Shown: in pieces, positions 1 through 7,972 of the stretch
How positions within the stretch are numbered: the first letter of the stretch is position 1
Layout: the number at the start of each line of letters is the position of its first letter
NCBI RefSeq assembly: GCF_000280055.1
Contig: NZ_ALAB01000005.1
Span: 62,001 to 126,000, forward strand
From: Alishewanella aestuarii B11
GTDB taxonomy: Bacteria; Pseudomonadota; Gammaproteobacteria; Enterobacterales; Alteromonadaceae
DNA: 64,000 bases
Reading direction: 5' to 3'
The notes under the pieces: generated by a model
Database searches by the model: none
The model's input: the letters and a program-made list of their open reading frames with translations, nothing else
What the model was told of the DNA's origin: nothing
Translations under genes and position numbers: made by a program

Positions 1-143
1 CGCTGTATGCTGCTTACGCCGTGACGTCAAATGACGACAATGCAAACTTCCGCGTTACTGCCGGTGGCCGTGATACCCAGCTGAATACCGTTACTGGTCA
101 GGACGCTAAAGCGCTGTCACTGGGCGTGGTGTACAATTTCTAA
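1..143 (+). CDS. Outer-membrane porin, C-terminal fragment
   Basis: The reading frame is open from the window edge (codons start at base 3) to TAA at 141-143. The 46 visible residues alternate polar and hydrophobic positions and end in ...LGVVYNF. A terminal Phe after a short beta strand is the signal recognised by the BAM machinery and is typical of trimeric general porins. The rest of the gene lies outside the window, so pore selectivity cannot be read. Because it lies directly upstream of phoB, a phosphate-related porin is possible, but that is inference from position only. Confidence 0.7.
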   Translation, partial: LYAAYAVTSNDDNANFRVTAGGRDTQLNTVTGQDAKALSLGVVYNF

Positions 144-155
144 TCTGCTGTTCAG

Positions 156-422
156 TAGGGCTTGTTGACGTTTGCTGGTTGTTTTTGCAGCTGAGTGGCT
201 GGTATTTATACAAGGCAGAGCTTGTGATGTGTAGTTATTCTACATGAACAAGCGATAACGCAGTAGAAATGCCAGCCACACGCTGCCCGAAGGGTTCGTC
301 TGGCGGCGCTTTGCTCTTTGTCACTCGTCGTTTATTTAGAATAACTAAACCGCACTCCTCGTTTCGCGATCAAAACACCGCCAGACGAACAAAATCTAAC
401 CAGCAAACGTCAACAAGCCCTA
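156..422 (+). repeat. Palindromic non-coding repeat, copy 1 (267 bp)
   Basis: The element starts TAGGGCTTGTTGACG and ends with the exact reverse complement; the terminal inverted repeat is 25 bp. An inner pair, TAGTTATTCTA (about 212-222) and TAGAATAACTA, adds a second level of folding, and CTGGCGGCG pairs with CGCCGCCAG. A second copy in the opposite orientation lies at 7588-7916, and an isolated end lies at 17467-17494. There is no credible coding frame. It resembles a foldback or MITE-type element. It separates the porin stop at 143 from the apparent porin terminator at 434-458. Confidence 0.85.
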
Positions 423-433
423 GCATTATCTTA

Positions 434-458
434 CCCCGCCTGTTGGCGGGGTTTTTTT
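434..458 (+). terminator. Rho-independent terminator, probably of the porin gene
   Basis: CCCCGCC and GGCGGGG pair around a TGTT loop and are followed by seven T. It lies 290 bp after the porin stop codon, with the 267 bp repeat in between. Without the repeat it would sit about 24 bp after the stop, the normal place for a terminator. Confidence 0.85.
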
Positions 459-517
459 GTTTATAGGCTGCAGATAACTACTGATTATTCAGCTGTTTCT
501 GGTGGCTTTATTCGCGG

Positions 518-551
518 TTTTCATAAAACTGTCATATTATGCTTTGATAAT
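518..551 (+). promoter_or_regulatory. Pho box and -10 element of phoB
   Basis: Bases 518-535 read TTTTCATAAAACTGTCAT and match 16 of 18 positions of the enterobacterial Pho box. Ten bases later GATAAT (546-551) is a good -10. This spacing is classic for PhoB-activated promoters, where the Pho box replaces the -35. The phoB start is 33 bp downstream, so phoBR is very probably autoregulated. Confidence 0.85.
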
Positions 552-583
552 AGGGCAAAGTTTTATTAACAGGCTAGCGAACT

Positions 584-1270
584 ATGTCAAGACGAATACT
601 GGTTGTTGAAGATGAAGCCCCAATCCGCGATATGCTGTGTTTTGTGCTGGAACAAAACGGCTATCAGCCCTATACCGCCGACAGCTTTGATGCGGCAATC
701 AATCAATTGGTTGAACCCTATCCTGATTTAATCTTACTAGACTGGATGTTGCCTGGCGGCAGTGGTATCCAGATCGCCAAGAAAATTAAGCAACACGACG
801 TGACCCGTAATATACCGATTATAATGATCACTGCCCGTGGCGAAGAAGAAGATAAGGTGCGCGGTCTGGAAGTGGGCGCTGATGATTATGTGACCAAACC
901 TTTCTCACCAAAAGAATTGATGGCGCGGATTAAAGCTGTGATCCGCCGCGTGGCACCGACCAGTCTGGACGATGTGATAGAAGTGCAAGGACTGCGCCTG
1001 GATCCGATTTCACATCGGGTTAATGCTGCCGATCAGGCACTGGATATGGGGCCAACAGAATTCCGCTTGCTACATTTCTTTATGACCCATCCGGAACGGG
1101 TTTACAGCCGCGAGCAATTATTGGATCATGTCTGGGGTACCAATGTCTACGTTGAGGATCGGACCGTTGATGTGCATATCCGCCGCTTACGTAAAGCCAT
1201 TTCGCCCAGCGGTCATGACCGGCTGGTGCAAACGGTACGCGGCTCTGGTTACCGTTTCTCTGCGAAGTAA
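584..1270 (+). CDS. phoB: Phosphate regulon response regulator PhoB
   Basis: This is a 228-residue OmpR/PhoB-type response regulator. The receiver domain (about 1-120) shows the acidic pocket near the start (VVEDEAP), the phospho-acceptor Asp near residue 53 in LLLDWMLPG, and the conserved Lys in TKPFSP. The C-terminal half is a winged-helix DNA-binding domain (GPTEFRLL, then [11 protein letters not shown] and VRGSGYRF). It activates phosphate-starvation genes after phosphorylation by PhoR. phoR follows after 6 nt, so the two are one operon. A Pho box lies upstream. Length and motifs are normal for the family. Confidence 0.97.
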   Translation: MSRRILVVEDEAPIRDMLCFVLEQNGYQPYTADSFDAAINQLVEPYPDLILLDWMLPGGSGIQIAKKIKQHDVTRNIPIIMITARGEEEDKVRGLEVGADDYVTKPFSPKELMARIKAVIRRVAPTSLDDVIEVQGLRLDPISHRVNAADQALDMGPTEFRLLHFFMTHPERVYSREQLLDHVWGTNVYVEDRTVDVHIRRLRKAISPSGHDRLVQTVRGSGYRFSAK

Positions 1271-1276
1271 CTTCTG

Positions 1277-2614
1277 ATGCGCCTGTTGCTGTCTAAGCGA
1301 CAGATCCTGGCCAAGGTGTCGCTGTATTACGGTGCAGCCGCCTTTGCCGGCCTGTTGTTTGGCCATCTGTTATTGGCTTTGTTGCTGATGACCCTTGGCC
1401 ACCTGCTGTGGCAATACAAACATATCTTTCTGCTTGATAAGTGGCTGTGGCGCGATCGTAAACTGACGCCACCGGCTGGTGATGGCAGCTGGCAGCAAAT
1501 CTTCGACGGTATTTATTTCCAGCAGCGGCGGGAGCGGCGTAAACGCAAAGAATTACGAACTCTGGTACGGCGCTTTCGCGACGGCGCGGAAGCACTGCCG
1601 GAGGCCGTGGTGGTGCTGAATGAAGACTGGAATATTATCTGGTGTAATAAGTTAGCCCAGCTGTTGGTTGGCCTGCGTTGGCCCAGCGACGAAGGGCAGC
1701 GGATTGATAACCTGATCCGCTCACCGGAGTTTCATCAGTATCTGAAGCAGCGCAACTTTCAGCAGCCGCTGGAAGTGATGTCACCGACCACGTCCAGCAT
1801 TATGCTGGAATGTAAAATGATGCCTTATGGCAAGGCGCAGTTTCTGTTGATTGTCCGCGATATTACCCAGCTGAAGCAGCTGGAGCAAATTCGCAAAGAC
1901 TTTGTTGCCAATGTCTCGCACGAGTTGCGCACGCCGCTGACGGTGCTGCAGGGCTATCTGGAAATGATGGATGGCAGTGCCCAGCCGGCAGCGCCGATCT
2001 GGCAAAAGGCGCATGGCGTGATGCTGGAACAAACCCGGCGCATGGACAGTCTGGTGCAGCAACTATTGACGCTGTCACGGATTGAAGCTGCGGCCCGGGT
2101 GCAATTTGATCAGGAAGTGGATGTACCGGCGATGTTGGCTCTGATCCAGCAGGAAGCTGAGACGCTGAACCGCGACAAACAACATAGCCTGCAGTTTGAG
2201 ATTGATCCTGAGCTTAAAGTGACCGGTGCGCCAGAGGAGCTACGCAGTGCCTTCTCAAATCTGGTGACCAATGCTATTAAATATACGCCGCCGGGCGGCG
2301 TGATCCAGGTTAGCTGGCAGCGTGATGGCCAGCGCGCACTCTTCACTGTCACCGATAATGGCGAAGGCATAGCGCCGCAGCATTTAAAACGCTTAACGGA
2401 ACGCTTTTATCGCGTTGATCAGGCTCGGGCGCGCAATACCGGCGGTACCGGCCTTGGCTTATCGATTGTCAAACATGTGTTATCCCGCCATAACAGCCAG
2501 CTGCTGATTTTCTCTGAACCCGGCCAAGGCAGTACCTTTTCCTTTGCCTTGCCACCCGAATTGGTGCTGGGTGCTCAGACGCCGAAAAAGCGCGCTAAAT
2601 TTAAGGTGAAGTAA
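1277..2614 (+). CDS. phoR: Phosphate regulon sensor histidine kinase PhoR
   Basis: This 445-residue inner-membrane kinase phosphorylates PhoB when phosphate is scarce. Two close membrane segments fall in residues 10-55. A basic linker and a PAS-like region (about 105-200, EALPEAVVVLNEDWNI) follow. The phospho-acceptor His is near residue 215 in SHELRTP, and the ATPase domain carries the N box (NLVTNAIKYT), DNGEGI and GGTGLGLSIVKH. The 3' end overlaps the convergent tag gene by 14 nt. Phosphate sensing in this family works through the PstSCAB-PhoU complex, encoded at 7973-13674. Confidence 0.96.
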   Translation: MRLLLSKRQILAKVSLYYGAAAFAGLLFGHLLLALLLMTLGHLLWQYKHIFLLDKWLWRDRKLTPPAGDGSWQQIFDGIYFQQRRERRKRKELRTLVRRFRDGAEALPEAVVVLNEDWNIIWCNKLAQLLVGLRWPSDEGQRIDNLIRSPEFHQYLKQRNFQQPLEVMSPTTSSIMLECKMMPYGKAQFLLIVRDITQLKQLEQIRKDFVANVSHELRTPLTVLQGYLEMMDGSAQPAAPIWQKAHGVMLEQTRRMDSLVQQLLTLSRIEAAARVQFDQEVDVPAMLALIQQEAETLNRDKQHSLQFEIDPELKVTGAPEELRSAFSNLVTNAIKYTPPGGVIQVSWQRDGQRALFTVTDNGEGIAPQHLKRLTERFYRVDQARARNTGGTGLGLSIVKHVLSRHNSQLLIFSEPGQGSTFSFALPPELVLGAQTPKKRAKFKVK

Positions 2615-3215
2615 GGCCGAGGGCTGAGCGCAGGTCCAGACTAGCGACCTGTTGTATCAGCTGCGGGTAGCGGAAACAATCGATACTGTGGTCATTGACC
2701 ATACCACAGGCCTGCATATGGGCGTATATAATGGTCGAGCCAACAAACTTAAAGCCGCGGCGTTTTAAATCGGCGCTAAACGCATCGGACTCGGCCGTGC
2801 GCGCCGGATAATCGGCCAGGGTCTGGCGTTGATTTAACAGCGGCTGATAATTGACAAATTGCCACTGATAACGGGCAAAGCTGCCAAACTCCTGCTGCAC
2901 TTCCAGAAAACGGGCGGCGTTATTGATAGCGGCGGCAATTTTTAGGCGGTTGCGGATTAAGCCTGGGTTTTGCAATAAGCGCGCGGCATCCTGCTCAGTA
3001 AAGGCGGCGACTTGCACCGGATCAAAACCCGCAAAGGCCTGACGGTAATGTTGCCGCTTCTTTAGTACTGTATACCAACTCAAGCCGGCCTGGGCCGCTT
3101 CCAGCGTCAGATACTCGAACAAGGTATTATCATCAAGTACCGGCACGCCCCATTCCGTATCATGGTAGGCGACATAGTCTGGCTTACTCAGGTCCAGCCA
3201 GGGGCAGCGGCACAT
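2601..3215 (-). CDS. tag: DNA-3-methyladenine glycosylase I
   Basis: This is a 204-residue base-excision-repair enzyme that removes 3-methyladenine from DNA. The N-terminus MCRCPWL and YHDTEWGVP, the LEAAQAGLSWYTVLKKR segment and the C-terminal CGMVNDHSIDC are those of the Tag family. The N-terminal Cys and His and the C-terminal His and Cys match the family's zinc-binding snap. Its start overlaps the ppx stop by one base, so it is the last gene of ppk-ppx-tag. Its end overlaps phoR on the other strand. A repair gene in a polyphosphate operon is notable but not functionally explained. Confidence 0.95.
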   Translation of the reverse strand: MCRCPWLDLSKPDYVAYHDTEWGVPVLDDNTLFEYLTLEAAQAGLSWYTVLKKRQHYRQAFAGFDPVQVAAFTEQDAARLLQNPGLIRNRLKIAAAINNAARFLEVQQEFGSFARYQWQFVNYQPLLNQRQTLADYPARTAESDAFSADLKRRGFKFVGSTIIYAHMQACGMVNDHSIDCFRYPQLIQQVASLDLRSALGLTSP

Positions 3216-4768
3216 CAGACTGCGTCCTGATTGAGCTGAGCATCGTTCAGATCCTGCAGCGCCGGGATGTCCAGTTTAAAGGCAATTTTCTTCAGACTTT
3301 TCTGCTCCTGCTGCAGATCGGCTGCCAGCACGGTTTGTTGCTGTAACCAACTCAACGGCAGCTGCAGTTGCAGTGACTGTACCCGGGCGCTGGCCTGTAA
3401 TTCGGGTAAAAACTCATCCCGGCGTTTCTGATTCAGCAGCACCGCCAAACGCAGCAGCACCAGCAGGTTTATCACCAGCGGCAATTCGTACAGGCTGAAG
3501 TAGGGGATTTCATCAGCCCGGATTTTCCGGCGGTGAAAACGCACCAGACAGGCCAACAATTGTTGCTGTTCCTGGTTAAAGCCGGGCAGGTTAGCGTTTT
3601 GCAGAATATAGGCCGAGTGTTTCTGCACACCAGAGGAGTTAATCTGTAAGCCAATTTCGTACACAGTGGCGGCAAAACCGAGTAGTAGCGCAGCTTCGTC
3701 GGTCAGTTGCCAGCTGTCTTTTACCTGTGCCAGCAGCTGCAAGGCGGTCTGTTTTACCCGCTCGGCCTGCGCCTGATCGATTGCATAGCGCTGCACCAGG
3801 CTCTGGATACTTTGCTCGCGGATATCCAGATGCTGCAACCTATCGGTCATTTCATACAGCACGCCTTCGCGCAGCGCCGCATCGACATAAACCAGTTGCT
3901 CAATTTGCAACATCTGGAAGGCGGCGATCAGGATACTTAAGCCGGAGCAGATTAACAGCTTACGATCTTCGGTTAGGCCGGTAAGCTGCAGTTCATCACA
4001 GCTGTCAAACTTCTGCAGATAGTCTTTTAGCTGTAACAGCTGTGTCAGCTCCAGCGGTCCCTGACTCCAGCCCAGCCCGACCACAATATCGCGAATGGTT
4101 TTAATGGTGCCGGAGGTACCCACGGCTTGCTGCCAACCGCTGGCGCGGAAGCTGCTGACAATAGGTTCTAATTCCTGTTCGGCCTGAACGATAGCACGTT
4201 GAAAACGGCGGCTACTGATTTTACCGGCCCCGAAATGGGTTTTGGCATAGCTGACACAACCCATATTACGACTGGCCAGCCGTAATGGCTGACTGCCCTC
4301 ACCAATGGCAAATTCGGTACTACCGCCACCGATATCCATCACCAGGCGCTTACCATCGAAATGTTCAAAATGCGCCACGCCCTGATAAATAAAGCGGGCT
4401 TCTTCCTGCCCGGAAATCACTTCGATTGGGAACGGAAATAAGGTTTTGGCGCGGCGTAAAAACGTTGCCGCATTCTTTGCCCGGCGCAGGGTATAGGTTG
4501 CGATGACCCGCACCGATTGCGGCGCGAAGGGTTGCAGCGTATCGGCAAATTGCCGTAATACCGTCAGGCCGCGTTCAATGGCCTCTTCACTTAGGACCAG
4601 ATCGTCGTTTAAACCTTCGGCCAGTTGTACCTTTTGTTTTTCACGATGTAGCAGTTGAATATCGCCCTGCACTATGCGGGCGATCACCATATGAAAGCTG
4701 TTCGAGCCCAGGTCCACTGCCGCCATATAGGCACTGGCGGCGTTGTCCTGTTGTGGGGTGGTTATCAA
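3215..4768 (-). CDS. ppx: Exopolyphosphatase / guanosine pentaphosphatase family
   Basis: This 517-residue protein has the ASKHA fold of Ppx/GppA. The phosphate-binding loops are visible as DLGSNSFHMVIA near the N-terminus and DIGGGSTEF around residue 145, and the C-terminal half is the helical HD-like extension. It hydrolyses terminal phosphates of polyphosphate. The start overlaps the ppk stop by 4 nt (ATGA), so it is translationally coupled to the enzyme that makes its substrate. GppA is the alternative family member, but the coupling to ppk favours Ppx. Confidence 0.93.
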   Translation of the reverse strand: MITTPQQDNAASAYMAAVDLGSNSFHMVIARIVQGDIQLLHREKQKVQLAEGLNDDLVLSEEAIERGLTVLRQFADTLQPFAPQSVRVIATYTLRRAKNAATFLRRAKTLFPFPIEVISGQEEARFIYQGVAHFEHFDGKRLVMDIGGGSTEFAIGEGSQPLRLASRNMGCVSYAKTHFGAGKISSRRFQRAIVQAEQELEPIVSSFRASGWQQAVGTSGTIKTIRDIVVGLGWSQGPLELTQLLQLKDYLQKFDSCDELQLTGLTEDRKLLICSGLSILIAAFQMLQIEQLVYVDAALREGVLYEMTDRLQHLDIREQSIQSLVQRYAIDQAQAERVKQTALQLLAQVKDSWQLTDEAALLLGFAATVYEIGLQINSSGVQKHSAYILQNANLPGFNQEQQQLLACLVRFHRRKIRADEIPYFSLYELPLVINLLVLLRLAVLLNQKRRDEFLPELQASARVQSLQLQLPLSWLQQQTVLAADLQQEQKSLKKIAFKLDIPALQDLNDAQLNQDAV

Positions 4769-6897
4769 AATTCCGGATCTGCCTGTTGCTGCGTCAGTTG
4801 GCTCTGGCTGGCAAAGAATTCGTAAATACTTTGCTGCGAACGGATGTTCCGTTTATTGCCACGCTTGACGTATGGATTGCTTTGCTTAGCATCAATAATA
4901 CGGGCTTTCACGTTATCCCGCCACTGAATATCCAGCGTGGTCAGTACGGTTTGTTTGATTTTCGCATCCAGGATCGGTACTCCCACTTCCACCCGCTGGT
5001 CGATATTCCGGGTCATCCAGTCGGCAGATGAGATATAAAGATCAGTATCACCGCCATTGTGAAATACATAAACCCGGGCGTGTTCCAGAAAGCGGTCGAG
5101 GATACTCAGTACTTTAATATTCTGACTCTTACCCGGAATACCAGGTACCAGTGAGCACATGCCGCGGATAATCATCCGGATCTTTACCCCAGCCTGACTG
5201 GCTTTATACAGTAACTGGACAATGTCTTCGTCTACCAGGTTATTCACCTTCAGAAAGATTTCAGCTTTGCGGCCGCTGACAGCAAAGTCGATTTCGCGCT
5301 GGATCAGCTGTTGTAACTTGGGTCGGCTCCAGGTGGGCGAGACAATCAGATGGTTAAACACAAAGGGCCGGTACGAGTACTGGATAAACTCAAATACCTG
5401 CTCAATTTCGGCGGTGATGTCAGGATGACAAGTAAAGAGGCTCATATCGGTATAGATACGGGCGGTTTTCTCGTTAAAATTACCGCTGCCAATATGGCCG
5501 TAGCGCACCGGTTTGCCTTTTTCCAGCCGGGTGATTAAGCAAATCTTGGAGTGAATTTTCAGCGTGGTCTGGCCGAAGATCACTTCAATACCGGCATCGG
5601 TCATCTTACGTGCCCAGTTGATATTGTTTTCTTCGTCAAAGCGCGCTTTCAGCTCGACCACTACGGTGACCTTTTTACCGTTGCGCACCGCGTCCAGTAA
5701 GGCATGGATCACCCGCGATTGTTTGGCGACCCGGTACATAGTAATGCGGATATGGGTGACTTTAGGGTCGAACGAAGCCTGGCGTACCCACTCAGTAAAA
5801 TAGCCAAAGCTGTGGTACGGATAATACAACAGGATATCGCTGTTACGAATGGCATCGAAGGTGGTTGGGTGCTGTTCAAAGTCCGGGCTGGGTAAAGGTG
5901 GCAGCGGCGGAAACTCCATACTCTGGTGGCCCAGATTCGGAAAGCCGATAAAGTCTTTAAAGTTGCGGTAGCGGCTACCGGCGATCAGCGCATCCATTGA
6001 GCCGGTGCCCAGCTGTTTGGTCAGCACTTTCAGCATCTGCTCTGGCATGGCGGCATCGTACACCAGGCGGGTCGGCTCTGACTTCAGCCGTTGCCGGATC
6101 CCCTTGGACATCTTGTCGATTAAGCTTTGGTCCAGCGTATCACTGATATTGTATTCCGCATCCCGTGTCAGCTTCAGCGAGAAAGCGCAAATACTGTCAA
6201 ACTCAAAGAAACCCTGGAACAAATCGGCGACACAATGGTTGATAATATCGTCCAGCAGCAAAATCTGGCGCCGGTAATGGCCGTTTTTCTTGCGCGTATT
6301 CAGATGCAGTGGCAATTCAATAAAGCGTGATACTTCATCGGTTGGTACCTGCACTATCGCATATTCCGGTTTGTGGCTACCGGTCATTTCCACCATCAGA
6401 TAGGTGGTGTTATCTTCCAGAATTTTACCCAGCGAGGCATCGGTACTGGAGAGGATGATCGGCGAGATATGCTTCTTTACTTCATTATTAAAAAAGGCGC
6501 GCACCCAGGCCGATTGCAGCTCCGTTAACTTACTGTCGTCAATCAGCTCAATATTGTGCTTGCGCAGCTCCAGCTGGATATCGAGATAGATTTTATTAAA
6601 CTGCTTACCCAGTTGCAGCACCTGGTTTTGGATTTCTAACAACAGCTGCTCAGCATCTTCGTGCTCGTAGGTTTGGTATTTCTTCAGCAGGATGCGGCGT
6701 TTAACATCTGCCACCCGCACCCGGAAAAACTCATCGAGGTTATTAGAGTAAATACCCAGAAAACGCAAACGTTCAATCGGTGGATTGCGGGTGTCGGCAG
6801 CTTCCTGTAACACCCGGCCGTTAAACGCCAGCCAACTGAGTTCGCGCGGAAACAGCGGATACTCAAGTGCCGCTGTTTGTGGTGAGGACGATTCCAT
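4765..6897 (-). CDS. ppk: Polyphosphate kinase 1
   Basis: This 710-residue enzyme polymerises ATP gamma-phosphate into polyphosphate. The N-terminal part (FPRELSWLAFNGRVLQEA) and head domain lead into two phospholipase-D-like catalytic domains. The autophosphorylated His lies in the IHSKICL region, and GHIGSGNFNEKT with TDMSLFT follows as in other PPK1 enzymes. Length is normal. It is the first gene of ppk-ppx-tag, with an AGGAG site 9 nt before ATG. Two overlapping Pho boxes upstream point to induction by PhoB. Confidence 0.97.
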   Translation of the reverse strand: MESSSPQTAALEYPLFPRELSWLAFNGRVLQEAADTRNPPIERLRFLGIYSNNLDEFFRVRVADVKRRILLKKYQTYEHEDAEQLLLEIQNQVLQLGKQFNKIYLDIQLELRKHNIELIDDSKLTELQSAWVRAFFNNEVKKHISPIILSSTDASLGKILEDNTTYLMVEMTGSHKPEYAIVQVPTDEVSRFIELPLHLNTRKKNGHYRRQILLLDDIINHCVADLFQGFFEFDSICAFSLKLTRDAEYNISDTLDQSLIDKMSKGIRQRLKSEPTRLVYDAAMPEQMLKVLTKQLGTGSMDALIAGSRYRNFKDFIGFPNLGHQSMEFPPLPPLPSPDFEQHPTTFDAIRNSDILLYYPYHSFGYFTEWVRQASFDPKVTHIRITMYRVAKQSRVIHALLDAVRNGKKVTVVVELKARFDEENNINWARKMTDAGIEVIFGQTTLKIHSKICLITRLEKGKPVRYGHIGSGNFNEKTARIYTDMSLFTCHPDITAEIEQVFEFIQYSYRPFVFNHLIVSPTWSRPKLQQLIQREIDFAVSGRKAEIFLKVNNLVDEDIVQLLYKASQAGVKIRMIIRGMCSLVPGIPGKSQNIKVLSILDRFLEHARVYVFHNGGDTDLYISSADWMTRNIDQRVEVGVPILDAKIKQTVLTTLDIQWRDNVKARIIDAKQSNPYVKRGNKRNIRSQQSIYEFFASQSQLTQQQADPEF

Positions 6898-6933
6898 ATA
6901 GTGTGCTCCTGCTTACTGCCTGGATTTCACTCT

Positions 6934-6962
6934 ATGTCAGTTTTATGACAGAGCGATGACAG
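6934..6962 (-). promoter_or_regulatory. Two overlapping Pho boxes upstream of ppk
   Basis: On the minus strand, CTGTCATAAAACTGACAT (6951-6934) matches 17 of 18 consensus positions. CTGTCATCGCTCTGTCAT (6962-6945) provides an overlapping upstream box, giving three CTGTCAT-like half-sites in 29 bp at 11 bp spacing. The ppk start is 36 bp downstream. I could not assign a clear -10. The arrangement implies cooperative PhoB binding and control of the whole ppk-ppx-tag operon. Confidence 0.8.
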
Positions 6963-6985
6963 GGCATTCCTGTGGCGAGGTTTTT

Positions 6986-7483
6986 TTACTCCAGATCGAC
7001 AACGATATCAGTAGCAATGGCTTCCAGCGCGGCCGTCACTTCATCCCGCTCGATACCAGCCGGTAGCTGAATGGTGGCAAGGGCATGAAATAATGGCGAG
7101 CCCCAATTGGGCGCACTTTGTTTGCTGCTTTCAAAGGCAACAATATTGGCACCTTTATGGCTAAGAATGGTCGATAGCTCTCTGACAATGCCGGGGCGAT
7201 CATTGCCGGTAATCACAAAACGTAACTGCTGACCTTTATCCAGAGTACTGTCTTCGCCTTGCTGCACCCGGATATCCAGATCTTTGATGCCTGCCAACGC
7301 CGAGGTTAGGGTATCAAGATCCTGCTCGGCGACTTCAATCTGCACTATACCGGCAAAAAAGCCCGCCAGATGGCTCAGGTTACTGGCCATCCAGTTGCCT
7401 TTATGTTCATTAATTACGCGCGATAATTGTTCAACTAAGCCGGCTTTATCTTTACCGATAATGGTGAGTACCAACTGCTTCAT
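6986..7483 (-). CDS. GcvR-like protein with two ACT domains
   Basis: This is a 165-residue protein. The chosen ATG at 7483 has a strong GAGGAAG site 5 nt upstream; a longer frame to 7543 lacks support. It contains two ACT-type ligand-binding modules, the first from about residue 3 (QLVLTIIGKDKAGLVEQLS) and the second from about 85 (FVITGNDRPGIVRELS). This is the layout of the glycine-cleavage repressor GcvR and its relatives. No DNA-binding domain is visible, which is normal, because GcvR acts by binding GcvA. No gcv gene is in the window, so the exact partner is unknown. Confidence 0.8.
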   Translation of the reverse strand: MKQLVLTIIGKDKAGLVEQLSRVINEHKGNWMASNLSHLAGFFAGIVQIEVAEQDLDTLTSALAGIKDLDIRVQQGEDSTLDKGQQLRFVITGNDRPGIVRELSTILSHKGANIVAFESSKQSAPNWGSPLFHALATIQLPAGIERDEVTAALEAIATDIVVDLE

Positions 7484-7587
7484 ACTGCTTCCTCTGAATG
7501 ACAACGCCTTTGTTCCTGATTGTTGTATAGAGTGTAGCGGCAACTTTTTGTTTTTAAAGCCAGCTGTGAATTTTTATTTACTGCTTG

Positions 7588-7916
7588 AGGGCGTGTTGAC
7601 GCTTGCTGCTTAGATTTTGTTCGCACTGGCGGCGCTTTGATCGCGAAACGAGGAGCGCAGTACGCGGTACCCGGTTTAGTTATTCTAAATAAGTGACGAG
7701 TGAAGCTACCGCGTCCTGCTCTCGCCCCTGATCTGCATCCATGCAGGCCACAAAGAGCAAAGCGTCGCCAGCGCGAACCCTTCGGGCAGTGTTTGGCTGG
7801 CGTTTCTACTGCGTTATCGCTTGTTCATGTAGAATAACTACACATCACAAGCTCTGCCTTGTATAAACACCAGCCAAACGGCTGCAAAAACAAGCAGCAA
7901 ACGTCAACACGCCCTA
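7588..7916 (-). repeat. Palindromic non-coding repeat, copy 2 (about 329 bp)
   Basis: Read on the minus strand it aligns almost end to end with copy 1 at 156-422: the same terminal GGGCxTGTTGACG motif, the same inner TAGTTATTCTACATGAACAA, and the same CGTTTCGCGATCAAA block. It is longer because of two internal segments absent from copy 1, about 47 bp containing GCCTGCATGGATGCAG and about 14 bp containing GGTACCGCGTA. It is non-coding. It ends 56 bp before the pstS start codon and faces copy 1 in inverted orientation. Confidence 0.85.
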
Positions 7917-7972
7917 GGTGGTTTTTGCGCTCTGGGGTAAGATAAGGCGACTTTTGGAGCAGATATTCTAAG

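Noticed and set aside
269-466. Small plus-strand open frame inside and beyond repeat copy 1
   Set aside because: It lies in the palindromic repeat and runs through the terminator; no ribosome-binding site and not preserved in copy 2.
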